Shown here piece after piece: positions 24,809 through 34,331 of a stretch of DNA of 62,858 bases. The DNA comes from Planococcus chinensis (GTDB lineage Bacteria; Bacillota; Bacilli; Bacillales_A; Planococcaceae), in the NCBI RefSeq assembly GCF_020071995.1, contig NZ_JABWTK010000015.1, positions 1 through 62,858 on the forward strand, written 5' to 3'. A model generated the notes under the pieces. The model did no database searches, was not told the DNA's origin, and worked only from the letters and a program-made list of their open reading frames with translations. Positions within the stretch are counted from its first letter, which is position 1. Each line of letters opens with the position of its first letter. Position numbers and translations under genes: made by a program.

Positions 24809-25759
24809 ATGAAACCGATCGTTTACATTACACAGAAATTGCCTGATGAGGCGGTATTGGGCTTGCAGGAGTCCTTCGAAGTACGGATGTGGGAAGATAC
24901 AGAAACATCCGCTCCGCGTGAGGAGTTATTAAAGCGAGTAAAAGACGCTCAAGCGCTTTGGACGATGCTATCGGATAAGATTGATGCAGAAGTTTTCGAA
25001 GCTGCACCGAACTTGAAGATCGTAACGAACTTGGCAGTCGGCTACAACAACATCGATTTGGAGGCCGCACATAAGCATAAAGTATTTGTTACCAACACAC
25101 CGGATGTATTGACAGAAACCACGGCTGATTTGACGTTTGCCCTGCTATTAGCAACCGCGCGCCGCATTGTGGAAGCGGATCGGACCGTTCGTTCGGGTGA
25201 ATGGAAGTCATGGAGCCCGCTGGGAATGGCCGGTATGAATGTCGGCGGCGCAACCCTCGGCATCATTGGCATGGGGCGGATCGGCGAAGCCGTAGCAAGG
25301 CGCGCCCAAGGATTCGGCATGAATGTGCTTTACCATAATCGGACGCGCAGAAGCCTGGAAGACGTTAAATACGCTACATTGGAAGATCTGCTTCAACAGT
25401 CGGATTACGTGGTCATTTTAACGCCGCTGACGGATGAAACAAGAGGGATGATCGGCGAGCATGAATTGTCGTTAATGAAAGAATCTGCTGTATTGATCAA
25501 CGTGGCACGCGGCGGCATTGTTGACGAAACCGCATTATACGAAGCGCTGAAAGCAAACAAACTATGGGGTGCCGGGCTGGATGTTTTTGAACAGGAACCG
25601 CTTCCGACGGACCACCCGTTATTGACGCTGCCAAATGTTACCGTACTTCCGCATATCGGCAGTTCGACAGTCCAAACCCGCATGGCAATGATGGCAATGA
25701 ACGCAGAAGCAATCGCTTCGTGCTTGGAAGGGCGCTCTGTCAAAAATCGAATCTGTTAG
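24809..25759 (+). CDS. D-isomer-specific 2-hydroxyacid dehydrogenase (glyoxylate/hydroxypyruvate reductase type)
   Basis: The 316-residue NAD(P)-dependent enzyme has a substrate domain and a Rossmann domain, with GMGRIGEAVA near 154-163. Catalytic residues are visible: Arg in NVARGGIVDE (near 234), Glu in VFEQEP (near 263) and His in LPHIGSST (near 281). It most resembles D-glycerate dehydrogenase/glyoxylate reductase, as many Bacillales annotations state; phosphoglycerate dehydrogenase is unlikely because the ACT domain is absent. GGAGGG precedes the ATG. The VOC gene follows after 11 bases, suggesting co-transcription. Confidence 0.9.
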   Translation: MKPIVYITQKLPDEAVLGLQESFEVRMWEDTETSAPREELLKRVKDAQALWTMLSDKIDAEVFEAAPNLKIVTNLAVGYNNIDLEAAHKHKVFVTNTPDVLTETTADLTFALLLATARRIVEADRTVRSGEWKSWSPLGMAGMNVGGATLGIIGMGRIGEAVARRAQGFGMNVLYHNRTRRSLEDVKYATLEDLLQQSDYVVILTPLTDETRGMIGEHELSLMKESAVLINVARGGIVDETALYEALKANKLWGAGLDVFEQEPLPTDHPLLTLPNVTVLPHIGSSTVQTRMAMMAMNAEAIASCLEGRSVKNRIC

Positions 25760-25770
25760 GGGATGGGAAA

Positions 25771-26184
25771 ATGAAAGGTGCCATTACACCGTATCTGACC
25801 CTTTACGGGCAAGCGGATGAAGCAGCTGCTTTTTACGAAGAAGTATTCGGATTGGAAAGAATGGCGAGCCAGACTTATGGGGATTCAAATTTCCCGGCTC
25901 CGGACCATGCCAAAGAATTCCTTCTTCACTGCCTGCTGCAAAAAGGTGATTTCAAGCTGATGATGGCTGATTCGGTGGAAGAACAGCCGGTTCAGCCGCG
26001 CTCCGGATTAGCATTGGTTGTAGAATGCGAAACGGAAGAAGAAGCGGTGGAGATTTTCAGCAAGCTGTCCGACGGCGGACAAGTGATCATGGAACTGCAG
26101 GACACGTTCTGGGGAGCCAAATACGGAAAAGTAAAAGACAAATTCGGCTTTGTCTGGGACTTGAACGTGGAGCAAGAAAAGTGA
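25771..26184 (+). CDS. VOC-superfamily (PhnB/glyoxalase-like) protein
   Basis: The 137-residue protein begins ITPYLTLYGQADEAAAFYEEVFG, a classic PhnB-like VOC opening, and ends in GAKYGKVKDKFGFVWDLN. Two beta-alpha-beta-beta-beta units are expected. VOC proteins are dioxygenases, glyoxalases or ligand-binding resistance proteins; the exact function here is unknown. The start at 25771 is chosen because AGGGGATGGG precedes it. It is probably co-transcribed with the upstream dehydrogenase. Confidence 0.85.
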   Translation: MKGAITPYLTLYGQADEAAAFYEEVFGLERMASQTYGDSNFPAPDHAKEFLLHCLLQKGDFKLMMADSVEEQPVQPRSGLALVVECETEEEAVEIFSKLSDGGQVIMELQDTFWGAKYGKVKDKFGFVWDLNVEQEK

Positions 26185-26187
26185 AGG

Positions 26188-26318
26188 CTCCTGCTTAGCC
26201 CCGACAAGCGCTGGAGGACTTGAGGAGATGGCGTTTTTTGCCATCACCGAAAGACCGAAGCGACCTCGAGGGGCTGGGCGCCGCAACTGGCCGAAAGAAA
26301 AGTGAAAGCGCCTGTTTA
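26188..26318 (-). repeat. Dispersed palindromic repeat, family C, copy 2 (reverse)
   Basis: It contains GATGGCGTTTTTTGCCATC as its central hairpin and CCTCGAGGGGCTGGGCGCCG near one end, the reverse orientation of the element at 19305-19424. It lies directly after the VOC gene. Confidence 0.72.
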
Positions 26319-26335
26319 GCCCTGAAAGATATAAA

Positions 26336-26361
26336 GCAGCTGTTCAATACAGCTGTTTTTT
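26336..26361 (+). terminator. Terminator upstream of trhO
   Basis: CAGCTGT and ACAGCTG form a stem followed by TTTTTT. It would end transcripts of the dehydrogenase-VOC operon after the repeat. Confidence 0.75.
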
Positions 26362-26466
26362 CAATTCCGCAAAAGTTGAAGTTTGCCGTGTTTTATTGTA
26401 AAATGATTGAGGTTTTTGAAGTCAGTAGGACTTATGAAACAAATTGAAGAATAGGGGGTATGATTC

Positions 26467-27429
26467 ATGCAAAATCATACACACAACGTTTTACTTTATT
26501 ATTTATACACACCGATCGAAGATCCGGAAACTTTTGCAGCTGAACACTTGGCAGCTTGCAAGGAAATCGGATTAAAAGGCCGTATCCTGGTTTCCCAAGA
26601 AGGAATCAACGGTACATGCTCCGGTACAATTGAGCAAACAGAGCAATACATGGAAATGGTGAAAAGCGATCCACGTTTTGCGGATATCGTTTTTAAAATT
26701 GATGCAGCAGATGGCCATGCATTCAAAAAAATGCATGTACGTGCGAAAAAAGAAATCGTTCACTTGGGATTGGAAGAAGACATCAATCCGCACGAATTGA
26801 CTGGAACTTACCTGGAACCTGCAGAATTCTATAAACGCATGCAGGATCAGGATACCATTGTGCTTGATGCACGCAATGATTATGAATATGACTTGGGCCA
26901 TTTCCGCGGCGCTGTGCGTCCGGATGTTGAAAACTTCCGTGATTTACCGGAATGGGTCCGTGAAAACAGAGAAATGTTTGAAGGCAAGAAAATCCTGACT
27001 TACTGCACAGGCGGAATCCGCTGTGAAAAATTCTCCGGCTGGCTGAAAAGAGAAGGATTTGAAGATGTGGCTCAATTGCACGGCGGCATCGCGACATACG
27101 GAAAAGACCCGGAAGTGAAAGGGCAGCTTTGGGATGGACAAATGTACGTCTTTGATGAGCGTATTGCTGTTCCAGTTAACCAAGTGGAGCATGTCATTGT
27201 CGGGAAAGACCATTTTACAGGCGAACCTTGCGAACGCTACGTAAACTGTGCAAATCCGGAATGCAACAAGAAAATTTTGGCTTCTGAAGAAAACGAACAC
27301 AAATACATGCGTTCATGCTCAGACGAGTGCCGCGAACACCCGCGCAACCGCTATGCATTTGAACACGGTTTGACAGGTGCTGAAGTCCAAGAACGTTTGG
27401 ATGCCCTGAAAGAAACGACTGAAGTTTAA
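26467..27429 (+). CDS. trhO: tRNA uridine(34) 5-oxyacetic-acid pathway hydroxylase TrhO (rhodanese domain)
   Basis: The 320-residue cytosolic protein (UPF0176/YbfQ family) hydroxylates U34 of tRNAs using O2. An N-terminal acylphosphatase-like domain spans about 1-100. A rhodanese domain (about 120-225) carries Cys180 in [12 protein letters not shown]. The C-terminal cysteine-rich part holds [13 protein letters not shown] and [13 protein letters not shown], a likely zinc site. GGGGGTATG lies before the ATG. It is monocistronic with its own terminator, which overlaps the end of the opposite small ORF. Confidence 0.93.
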   Translation: MQNHTHNVLLYYLYTPIEDPETFAAEHLAACKEIGLKGRILVSQEGINGTCSGTIEQTEQYMEMVKSDPRFADIVFKIDAADGHAFKKMHVRAKKEIVHLGLEEDINPHELTGTYLEPAEFYKRMQDQDTIVLDARNDYEYDLGHFRGAVRPDVENFRDLPEWVRENREMFEGKKILTYCTGGIRCEKFSGWLKREGFEDVAQLHGGIATYGKDPEVKGQLWDGQMYVFDERIAVPVNQVEHVIVGKDHFTGEPCERYVNCANPECNKKILASEENEHKYMRSCSDECREHPRNRYAFEHGLTGAEVQERLDALKETTEV

Positions 27430-27440
27430 TTGAAGAGAAA

Positions 27441-27469
27441 AAAGCTGCCTGTCTAGGGCAGCTTTTTTT
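27441..27469 (+). terminator. Terminator of trhO
   Basis: AAAGCTGCC and GGGCAGCTTT form the stem, followed by a T run. It overlaps the 3' end of the antisense zinc-ribbon ORF. Confidence 0.85.
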
Positions 27470-27608
27470 CGTTTTTCGATTCTTCTTTTTGCTCGGCTGT
27501 GCATTCAAAACAGAGCAGCTTTCCATCTACATAAACACCGTCCAAAAATCCGTCACGGCAATAAATGTCTTTCCCGCAGTTGCTGCAGGGGCCAATCAAT
27601 TCACGCAT
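27453..27608 (-). CDS. Small zinc-ribbon protein coupled to the MerR-TipAS gene
   Basis: This 51-residue ORF is too short for routine ORF calling. It carries Cys8-x2-Cys11 (PCSNCGKDIYC) and Cys33-x2-Cys36 (LLCFECT), with an extra Cys17. That is the spacing of a treble-clef or zinc-ribbon knuckle pair. A Lys/Glu-rich tail follows. Its ATG lies just inside the 3' end of the MerR gene (overlap of eight bases), so it is probably translated by coupling. The gene ends inside the trhO terminator hairpin. Function is unknown; a zinc-bound accessory or adaptor is possible. Confidence 0.6.
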   Translation of the reverse strand: MRELIGPCSNCGKDIYCRDGFLDGVYVDGKLLCFECTAEQKEESKNEKKLP

Positions 27609-28473
27609 GCTGCTGCATGCCTTCTGCATGGATGTACATCGCTTCTTTTAAATATTTTGACAAGCCTTTGCCGTGCTGGTCGATATTTTTGGCAAAGCGG
27701 CTGTCCGATGCATACAAGTCAGCAAGCCCCCGGAACATTTTAGGGGTGCAATCATAAAAGCGGTTCAATAATATGTAATAAGCTTTCATTTCAGTCTGCA
27801 CTTGGGGAGCATCCGGGGAAAGGTGCATCAATGACGCTACAGCATTGTAAATCCGGTTGCCTTCGCGATTGATTTCTTCCAAATCCTCTTCTTCTTTTTC
27901 AAGCTTCGGCTCTTCAGCCGCAGCCGGTTCTTGTACATCCAAAACAATTTCTTCCACTGCAATTTCCTCAACAGGCGTTGCGGCTGCTGCGATTTCCAAA
28001 TCGTCAACTTGCGCTGCATGTTCAGCACCAGCAGATTGAACTGGAGTTTCTGCTTCTGGCATTGCTGCTGATTTGTACTTTTCAATCGTGTCATCCGATT
28101 TCTTAGCGGAAAATGCTTCGAAACGCTCGCTATTGGATAGAGTTTCCAAACCTTCAAGCTCCCGTTTGGTCCGTTCCGCGTTTTGAATCAATTTTTCCAT
28201 TCGCGCTTTTTTCTTTTCCAAGAGTTCAGCGTGCTGAACCAAAGCGAACTTCGGATCAAATCCTTCTGCCACAATCTCCTGGATTTTCTTCAGCGAAAAG
28301 CCCAGTTCTTTAAAGAACAAAATATGCTGAAGCAATTTCAAATCTTCTCCGTTGTAATAACGATACCGGTTGGAACCGATGTTGGACGGTTTCAGCAAGC
28401 CGACACTGTCGTAATGATGGAGCGTGCGGACACTGACTCCTGCAATCTTTGCCACTTCCTGTACTTTATACAA
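27601..28473 (-). CDS. MerR-family regulator with TipAS-like effector domain
   Basis: The 290-residue regulator starts with a MerR winged helix (VQEVAKIAGVSVRTLHHYD, residues 3-21) and a dimerisation helix to about 115. A long Ala/Glu/Val/Pro linker spans about 130-195. The last 90 residues (from about EINREGNRIY) match the TipAS fold, including YDCTPKMFRGLADLYASDSR. TipAS domains in TipA and Mta capture antibiotics. The extended low-complexity linker is unusual for Mta. TTG at 28473 is chosen because GAAGAGGTGA precedes it. Its target is unknown; MerR proteins often autoregulate. Confidence 0.88.
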   Translation of the reverse strand: MYKVQEVAKIAGVSVRTLHHYDSVGLLKPSNIGSNRYRYYNGEDLKLLQHILFFKELGFSLKKIQEIVAEGFDPKFALVQHAELLEKKKARMEKLIQNAERTKRELEGLETLSNSERFEAFSAKKSDDTIEKYKSAAMPEAETPVQSAGAEHAAQVDDLEIAAAATPVEEIAVEEIVLDVQEPAAAEEPKLEKEEEDLEEINREGNRIYNAVASLMHLSPDAPQVQTEMKAYYILLNRFYDCTPKMFRGLADLYASDSRFAKNIDQHGKGLSKYLKEAMYIHAEGMQQHA

Positions 28474-28726
28474 GTAAATCACCTCTTCATTATTGATTAG
28501 ACTATGACGCACCGTCAGTGTCAATAGATATCAATGATTTACTGCGAAATAGCACCTTTTTCATAGGTGGATGAACTATTAACAAAAATAGACAGGGTCC
28601 CGACACCTTGACAGAGAATATAGTTAAAAGACAGATATTTCTAACAACTCCTGGAGATTTTATGGAGAATATGAAATAATGAAAATGAAAGCGTTTTCAG
28701 TATTGAGGTTAAAGGGGGAAATGGGA

Positions 28727-30208
28727 ATGAAGTTATTCAATTACGTAAATGGCCAGTGGCACGAAAATCCGGATGCAAAATTTACGAATGTGCTGAACCC
28801 CGCTAATGGGGAAGAGTTGGCGCAGGTTCAACTTTCGACAGCGAAAGAAGTCGATGACGCCGTCCAGGCAGCAAAAACAGCACAGAAAAAGTGGGCCAAA
28901 GTTCCAGCTCCCAAGCGGGCGGACTATTTATATGAAATTGGGCGCTTGATGAAACAAAAGAAAGAAGAACTGGCACAAGTATTGACCAAAGAAATGGGGA
29001 AAGTGATCGAAGAAGCACGCGGGGAAGTGCAGGAAGGAATTGATATGGCTTATTATATGGCAGGAGAAGGCCGGCGGTTATTCGGGGAAACGACGCCGTC
29101 CGAACTTGCCGATAAATTTGCGATGAGTGTTCGTGCACCCATTGGCGTAGTCGGACTGATCACGCCTTGGAACTTTCCGGTGGCAATTGCGACATGGAAG
29201 TCGTTTCCCGCGATTGTGGCAGGCAATGCTTTCATCTGGAAGCCCGCCACTGAGACACCGATGATGGCCTATGAAATGGCGAAAATATTCGAAGAGGCCG
29301 GATTGCCGCCTGGAGTTGCGAACGTCGTATTTGGTTCGGGTTCTGAAGTGGGAACAGCCATGATCGAACATCCCGACATTAAAGTCATTTCGTTTACCGG
29401 ATCTACGGAAACAGGGCGGAAAGTGGCGGAAGCCGGCGGACGGAATCTGAAAAAAGTCTCGCTTGAAATGGGCGGGAAGAATGCCGTCATCGTTATGGAA
29501 GATGCAAACCTGGAACTGGCGGTGGAAGGGATCTTATGGAGTGCTTTCGGCACTGCCGGGCAGCGCTGTACAGCTTGCAGCCGGGTAATCGTCCATAAAG
29601 ACGTGAAAGAGGCTCTGCAGAATTTGCTGCTGGAAAAAACTTCAGCTTTGACGATTGGCGATGGTTTGGATGAATCGGTGAAAGTCGGACCGGTGATCAA
29701 TAAAGGGGCGTTGGAAAAAATCCACTCCTATATTGGCATCGGGCAAGAAGAAGGCGCTACTCTGCTTACGGGCGGCAAAATCCTTGAAGAAGCACCGCAT
29801 GACAAAGGACATTATTACGCGCCGACTATCTTTACCGACGTTGCACCGGATATGCGGATAGCTCAGGAAGAAATTTTTGGCCCGGTCATTTCAATCATTG
29901 AAGTCGGCAGTTTTGAAGAAGCGATCGAAGTCAATAACGGCGTAATTTACGGCTTATCGAGTTCGATTTATACTGCCGATGTAAACCGTGTGTTCAAAGC
30001 GCAGCGGGATTTGGATACCGGCATCGTTTACATCAATGCCGGTACCACTGGCGCAGAAATTCATCTGCCGTTCGGGGGAACGAAAGGGACAGGCAACGGC
30101 CACCGGGATTCGGGAGTGGCTGCACTGGATGTGTTCACGGAATGGAAGAGCGTCTATGTGGATTTCAGCGGGAAATTGCAGCGTGCACAAATTGATAATG
30201 ATATCTGA
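28727..30208 (+). CDS. Aldehyde dehydrogenase, probable 2-aminoadipate semialdehyde dehydrogenase
   Basis: The 493-residue NAD(P)-dependent enzyme has [11 protein letters not shown] (NAD site, near 225), [11 protein letters not shown] with the catalytic Glu (near 247) and nucleophile Cys281 in [10 protein letters not shown]. The start at 28727 is favoured by AAAGGGGG over an ATG two codons earlier. It is 19 bases before lysine 6-dehydrogenase, whose product is 2-aminoadipate 6-semialdehyde. Oxidation of that semialdehyde to 2-aminoadipate is inferred from position. The sequence itself is of a general betaine/succinate-semialdehyde-type ALDH. A TTGACA at 28608-28613 may be part of the promoter. 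Confidence 0.85.
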   Translation: MKLFNYVNGQWHENPDAKFTNVLNPANGEELAQVQLSTAKEVDDAVQAAKTAQKKWAKVPAPKRADYLYEIGRLMKQKKEELAQVLTKEMGKVIEEARGEVQEGIDMAYYMAGEGRRLFGETTPSELADKFAMSVRAPIGVVGLITPWNFPVAIATWKSFPAIVAGNAFIWKPATETPMMAYEMAKIFEEAGLPPGVANVVFGSGSEVGTAMIEHPDIKVISFTGSTETGRKVAEAGGRNLKKVSLEMGGKNAVIVMEDANLELAVEGILWSAFGTAGQRCTACSRVIVHKDVKEALQNLLLEKTSALTIGDGLDESVKVGPVINKGALEKIHSYIGIGQEEGATLLTGGKILEEAPHDKGHYYAPTIFTDVAPDMRIAQEEIFGPVISIIEVGSFEEAIEVNNGVIYGLSSSIYTADVNRVFKAQRDLDTGIVYINAGTTGAEIHLPFGGTKGTGNGHRDSGVAALDVFTEWKSVYVDFSGKLQRAQIDNDI

Positions 30209-30227
30209 TTGGGAAGGGGAGAGGGAT

Positions 30228-31394
30228 ATGAAAGTCGTTGTATTGGGAGCAGGGTTGATGGGCAAGCAAGCAGCCGGTGATCTAATCGCCAGCAGCACGG
30301 TGGAGAAGGTTTATTTGGCTGATATGAATATCACACAAGCGAATCTTTTCAAGGATTATGTCGAAAGCGACAAGCTGGAAGTACTTTATCTGGATGCCAA
30401 TGACGATCTGGAACTGGCAGCTGTCATTTCGAAAGGCGATGTCGTGATCAATGCCTTATTTTACACATTCAATGAAAAAGCGGCTAAAACCGCGCTTTCA
30501 TGCGGCGTCCATTACGTCGATTTGGGTGGACACATCGGCGGAGCGACGGATGCCGTTCTGGCATTGCACGAAGAAGCAGAGAAAAAAGGTGTTACCCTAA
30601 TTCCCGACCTTGGCGTAGCGCCTGGAATGATCAATATTCTAGCCGGGCACGGTGCAGCAAAGCTCGATGAAGTGCGGGAAATCAAGTTGTTTGTCGGCGG
30701 CATACCGGTAGAACCTGAACCGCCGATCGAATACAATCACGTGTTCTCACTTGAAGGGGTTTTTGACCATTATACAGATCCATCCCATGTAATCCGGGAG
30801 GGAGAAGTGAAAGAAGTTGCTTCTTTGTCCGAAATCGAAGCGGTGGAATTTGAAGGATTCGGAGAACTGGAAGCGTTCCATACTTCCGGAGGCACGTCGA
30901 CATTGATCGACACGTTCAGTGATGTGGAGACCCTGGAATACAAAACTTTGCGCTATAAAGGCCATGCAGAAAAGTTCCGCATTCTTGTGGACCTTGGCTT
31001 TACCGATCGGGATAAGACCGTAATGGTAAACGGAGTTGCCATTAAGCCGCGTGATGTGCTGCGTGAAGTGTTGACGCCGATCACCGAACTCGGTGACAAG
31101 CAGGATGCCGTTTTGCTCCGCGTCCAGGTTTCAGGGACAAGCGGCGAAGATGAGCTGACCTATGAATACAATATGGTGACCATGAAAGATCCTGAAACCG
31201 GAGTGACAGCTATGGCGCGTGCAACCGCTTATACGATTTCCGTTGTGGCTCAAATGATCGGCAACGGCATTATCGAAAAGCGGGGAGCGATTCCGCCGGA
31301 GCTTATCGTACCTGGGGATGAATATATTAGTGAAATGGCAAAACGCGGAGTAGAAATTCACGAAACGATACATCGTTCTGCTTATCAAAGCTGA
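30228..31394 (+). CDS. lysDH: L-lysine 6-dehydrogenase (saccharopine dehydrogenase family)
   Basis: The 388-residue enzyme has an N-terminal Rossmann motif ([15 protein letters not shown]). Long stretches agree with the Geobacillus lysine 6-dehydrogenase as recalled, such as [15 protein letters not shown] (near 127), [18 protein letters not shown] (near 169) and [13 protein letters not shown] (near 217). It oxidatively deaminates the epsilon-amino group of lysine with NAD, giving 2-aminoadipate semialdehyde, which cyclises to piperideine-6-carboxylate. GGGGAGAGG precedes the ATG. The flanking ALDH and acyl-CoA dehydrogenase genes complete a lysine-degradation theme. A true saccharopine dehydrogenase is less likely at this length. 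Confidence 0.9.
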   Translation: MKVVVLGAGLMGKQAAGDLIASSTVEKVYLADMNITQANLFKDYVESDKLEVLYLDANDDLELAAVISKGDVVINALFYTFNEKAAKTALSCGVHYVDLGGHIGGATDAVLALHEEAEKKGVTLIPDLGVAPGMINILAGHGAAKLDEVREIKLFVGGIPVEPEPPIEYNHVFSLEGVFDHYTDPSHVIREGEVKEVASLSEIEAVEFEGFGELEAFHTSGGTSTLIDTFSDVETLEYKTLRYKGHAEKFRILVDLGFTDRDKTVMVNGVAIKPRDVLREVLTPITELGDKQDAVLLRVQVSGTSGEDELTYEYNMVTMKDPETGVTAMARATAYTISVVAQMIGNGIIEKRGAIPPELIVPGDEYISEMAKRGVEIHETIHRSAYQS

Positions 31395-31416
31395 GAAGAA
31401 AAAGGGGGAACATGGG

Positions 31417-32610
31417 ATGGATTTTGAATTTTCACAGGAACAGGAATTGCTTAGGAAAACCGTGCGGCAATTTGTAGACGATGAAATCCTGCCGCATATC
31501 GCCGAATGGGATGCAACCGGTGGATTTGATCAGAGTCTTTGGAAAAGGCTTGCCGACCTTGGACTGATGGGCGTTTGCATCCCGGAAAAGTACGGCGGCA
31601 GCGGAATGGATTATAACGCGCTGGCGATAGTCTGCGAAGAACTGGAGAGAGGGGATACCGCATTCCGCACAGCGGTGTCTGTCCACACCGGCCTCAATTC
31701 CATGACGCTTTTGCAATGGGGCAGCGAGCAGCAAAAACAGCAGTTTCTTGTGCCGCAGGCGAAAGGAGAAAAGATAGGGGCTTTCGGTTTGACGGAACCG
31801 GGCGCAGGCTCGGACGTAGCGGCCCTTTCCACTACAGCTGTGCGGGACGGCGATGACTATATACTGAACGGCCAGAAGACTTGGATTTCCTTATGTGACG
31901 TAGCCGACCATTTTATCGTATTTGCGTATACCGATAAAGCGAAAAAGCACAATGGCATCAGTGCCTTTATCGTCGAACGGACACGCGAAGGCTTTTCGTC
32001 TAAGGCGATCAAAGGCAAATACGGCATCCGCTCCGGCAATACCGGCGAATTGTTTTTTGATGATGTGCGGATTCCGGCGGAAAACCGATTGGGTGAAGAA
32101 GGCGAAGGATTTAAAATAGCCATGGCTTCGCTTGATAACGGCCGGTTTACTGTAGCAGCTGGGGCTTGCGGATTGATTATGGCCTGTTTAGAAGAAAGCG
32201 TAAAATACTGCCATTCGCGCTCGACTTTCGGAAAACCGATCGGCGAACACCAATTGGTCCAGCAAATGATTGCCAATATGGAGGCTGGATTCCAAATGAG
32301 CCGGCTGCTCGTCTACCGCGCCGGTGAAATGAAAAACAAAGGTCTGCGCAATACGCGTGAAACATCAATGGCCAAATGGCAAGCTTGCGATTTTGCCAAC
32401 AAAGCGGCAGACGATGCCGTGCAGATCCACGGTGCATACGGCTATTCCGATGAATATCCGGTTGCCCGCTTTCTCCGGAATTCCAAAGCGCCTGTCATTT
32501 ACGAAGGCACCCGGGAAATCCATACCATCATGCAGGCCGAATACGTGCTCGGCAAACGGGAAGACAAAAAACTGAACCGAATGCTGCCGAAGTGGCCATT
32601 TGGAGAATAG
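31417..32610 (+). CDS. Acyl-CoA dehydrogenase, glutaryl-CoA dehydrogenase-like
   Basis: The 397-residue flavoenzyme has standard ACAD domains, with FGLTEPGAGSDVAAL (near 127) and WISLCDVADHF (near 150). The catalytic base is Glu363 in YEGTREIH, as in most short-chain ACADs. Arg84 in AFRTAVSVH aligns with Arg94 of glutaryl-CoA dehydrogenase (YRSAMSVQ), a residue tied to its decarboxylating chemistry. With lysine 6-dehydrogenase upstream, conversion of glutaryl-CoA to crotonyl-CoA is the best guess. It is third in the operon, 22 bases after lysDH. Confidence 0.85.
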   Translation: MDFEFSQEQELLRKTVRQFVDDEILPHIAEWDATGGFDQSLWKRLADLGLMGVCIPEKYGGSGMDYNALAIVCEELERGDTAFRTAVSVHTGLNSMTLLQWGSEQQKQQFLVPQAKGEKIGAFGLTEPGAGSDVAALSTTAVRDGDDYILNGQKTWISLCDVADHFIVFAYTDKAKKHNGISAFIVERTREGFSSKAIKGKYGIRSGNTGELFFDDVRIPAENRLGEEGEGFKIAMASLDNGRFTVAAGACGLIMACLEESVKYCHSRSTFGKPIGEHQLVQQMIANMEAGFQMSRLLVYRAGEMKNKGLRNTRETSMAKWQACDFANKAADDAVQIHGAYGYSDEYPVARFLRNSKAPVIYEGTREIHTIMQAEYVLGKREDKKLNRMLPKWPFGE

Positions 32611-32614
32611 GAAA

Positions 32615-32647
32615 GGAGTTGTCTCAAAAGTAATTTGGGACAACTCC
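32615..32647. repeat. Hairpin of repeat family A, solo copy
   Basis: GGAGTTGTCTCAAA / TTTGGGACAACTCC is the first hairpin of the composite element at 111-310, here alone right after the lysine operon. It may weaken read-through, but no T run follows. Confidence 0.65.
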
Positions 32648-32689
32648 AGGCTGTCGAGAAACATTCCATTCTCTAAGTCATTTCGCTCC

Positions 32690-32800
32690 AAGTGGACGCT
32701 TTCCGCGGGCCCGGCTTCAGCCGCTTCCTTCGCTACGCTCAGTCCAGTGTCTTCAGCTCGTGCTGTTCCCGCAGGAGTCGCCACTTTCCGCTTCATTCCG
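32690..32800 (+). repeat. GC-rich dispersed repeat, family B, copy 1
   Basis: It has the typical pieces GACGCTTTCCGCGGGC, GGCTTCAGCCGCTTCC and CCCGCAGGAGTCGCCAC, a form common between genes in Bacillales. A reversed copy lies at 32880-33006. Between them, 32818-32843 forms the hairpin GTTCACTTTT / AAAAGTGAAC. No protein is supported from 32611 to 33210. Confidence 0.7.
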
Positions 32801-32879
32801 TTCACTTTTTGAATAAAGTTCACTTTTATTATAAAAAGTGAACGAGTCGGCATGTTATTTATTCATTGTTCTCCTTCGA

Positions 32880-33006
32880 TATGGAGCAAACCAGCGGAGA
32901 CGCCTGCGGGAAAGCGAGACAGCCGAGACCCCGCAAGGTGCGCAAGCACCTGAGGAGGCTTGGCGCTCGCCCGCGGCAAGCGCAGCTGGTTTGCGGAATA
33001 TCGAAG
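32880..33006 (-). repeat. GC-rich dispersed repeat, family B, copy 2 (reverse)
   Basis: AGCGGAGACGCCTGCGGGAA at one end, an internal GGTGCGCAAGCACC hairpin and CTCGCCCGCGGCAAGCG at the other mark the reversed form of the family at 32690-32800. Confidence 0.7.
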
Positions 33007-33035
33007 ATATTCTAAGGGGAATTTTTTCTATATCT

Positions 33036-33200
33036 TTCTCAACAAGCTGGAGTTGTCCCAAAAGTAATATGTGACAACTCCTTTGCGACGAAGCTAGCGC
33101 AGCGATGCAGAAACAGGAGCAATAGTATTACCACATCTTTTTTTAGAAGCAAAGGGTTGTCCAATAAGTCTATTACTCGACTTATTGGACAGCCCTTTTT
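33036..33200. repeat. Composite intergenic repeat, family A, copy 2
   Basis: It repeats the order seen at 111-310: CTCAACAAGCTG lead, GAGTTGTCCCAAA hairpin, GCGACGAAGCTAGCGCAGCG middle, then the long hairpin GGGTTGTCCAATAAGTC / GACTTATTGGACAGCCC. The last hairpin ends in TTTTT on the plus strand. Confidence 0.75.
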
Positions 33201-33210
33201 CCTGTGCTTT

Positions 33211-34128
33211 TTATGAAATTGCAGTTTCTTCCGGCGTTCTTGGAACCAGCATCTCCAATTTCTTCGGCTGGATTTCAATCGTGACCGGTGTCTTCAAGTA
33301 AATTTCACCGTCCGTATCGACGTCCATTTCGTCTTCAGTCCGGATGACAATATGCTTTCCTTGGTGATGCGTGATGTGGTCTAATTCTTCAGGTGAAACA
33401 TCCGGCTGTGACAGTGAAAACCATTCGCGGATCGCGGCGATGGACGGCGTCTGGATGATGAATATATCAAGCAGGCCATCGGCAGGATCAATGGTGCTGA
33501 GTGGGAAGGTGTGGGTGCCGATCGATTTGCCGTTCATAATCAGCACGGCGGCACCTTCTTCCATGTAGTGAACGCCATCGATTTCCATGGAAATCGAGAA
33601 GTTTTCAGATTGCCGCATGGTTTGAAGGGCGCTCATGAAATAACTTAATTTTCCATAGCGATCTTTCAAGTCCGGGTCGATGTTCATCGACGCATCCGCA
33701 ATCAGCCCAATGCCGGCAAAATTCAAGAATGAATGATCGTTGATCCGGGCGGAGTCGATTTCTTTCACTTCGCCTTCAATCAGTTCTTCTGCCGCTTCAT
33801 CTAGTGCCATCGGAATGGTGAGTGTACGGGCAAAATCATTGCAGGTTCCGCTCGGAAGAATACCGAGGACCGGGGCTTTTTCCAGGCTGGACAATACTTG
33901 GACAGCGGTATGGACTGTCCCGTCCCCTCCAGCCACGAAGAGGACATCCGCTGTGTCGGCCGCATTTTTGCAGGCTTCTTCAAATTCCTCTTTTGAATGG
34001 GTTTGAACCAGCTCCAGTTTTTTGGATGCTTTGGCCAAAGCCGGAACGGCCAAAGGAAGAACTGTCTCACTCGTAGACGCACCTGCTGCGCCGTTATACA
34101 ATAAAACCGAACGCTCAAATCTTGGCAT
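33211..34128 (-). CDS. Diacylglycerol/lipid kinase (YegS/BmrU family)
   Basis: The 305-residue cytosolic enzyme has a DAGK catalytic domain (about 5-130) with ATP-site GGDGTVHTAV (near 66) and LGILPSGTCNDFARTL (near 89-104). A C-terminal beta-sandwich domain follows. Family members phosphorylate diacylglycerol, ceramide or other lipids; DgkB recycles diacylglycerol in Bacillus. GGAGGG precedes the ATG. Whether this is the DgkB orthologue or a BmrU paralogue is uncertain. It is transcribed alone. Confidence 0.9.
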   Translation of the reverse strand: MPRFERSVLLYNGAAGASTSETVLPLAVPALAKASKKLELVQTHSKEEFEEACKNAADTADVLFVAGGDGTVHTAVQVLSSLEKAPVLGILPSGTCNDFARTLTIPMALDEAAEELIEGEVKEIDSARINDHSFLNFAGIGLIADASMNIDPDLKDRYGKLSYFMSALQTMRQSENFSISMEIDGVHYMEEGAAVLIMNGKSIGTHTFPLSTIDPADGLLDIFIIQTPSIAAIREWFSLSQPDVSPEELDHITHHQGKHIVIRTEDEMDVDTDGEIYLKTPVTIEIQPKKLEMLVPRTPEETAIS

Positions 34129-34331
34129 GCGTAAACCCTCCTAGTAGGTAACTGTTACGTACAGGGCAGAAAAATACCCGCCTTTCCAAGCGTGGTTTCG
34201 CTGCACCAAAGAATAATCAGGAGGACAAATCGTTCCACTGATCAAAACTTTTTTCACTTATTATTTTCCACTAATCCGTTCCCTGTAAACTAAAGAGAGG
34301 GAGCTATTCAAAAAGAAAGAGGGTTATTGTT

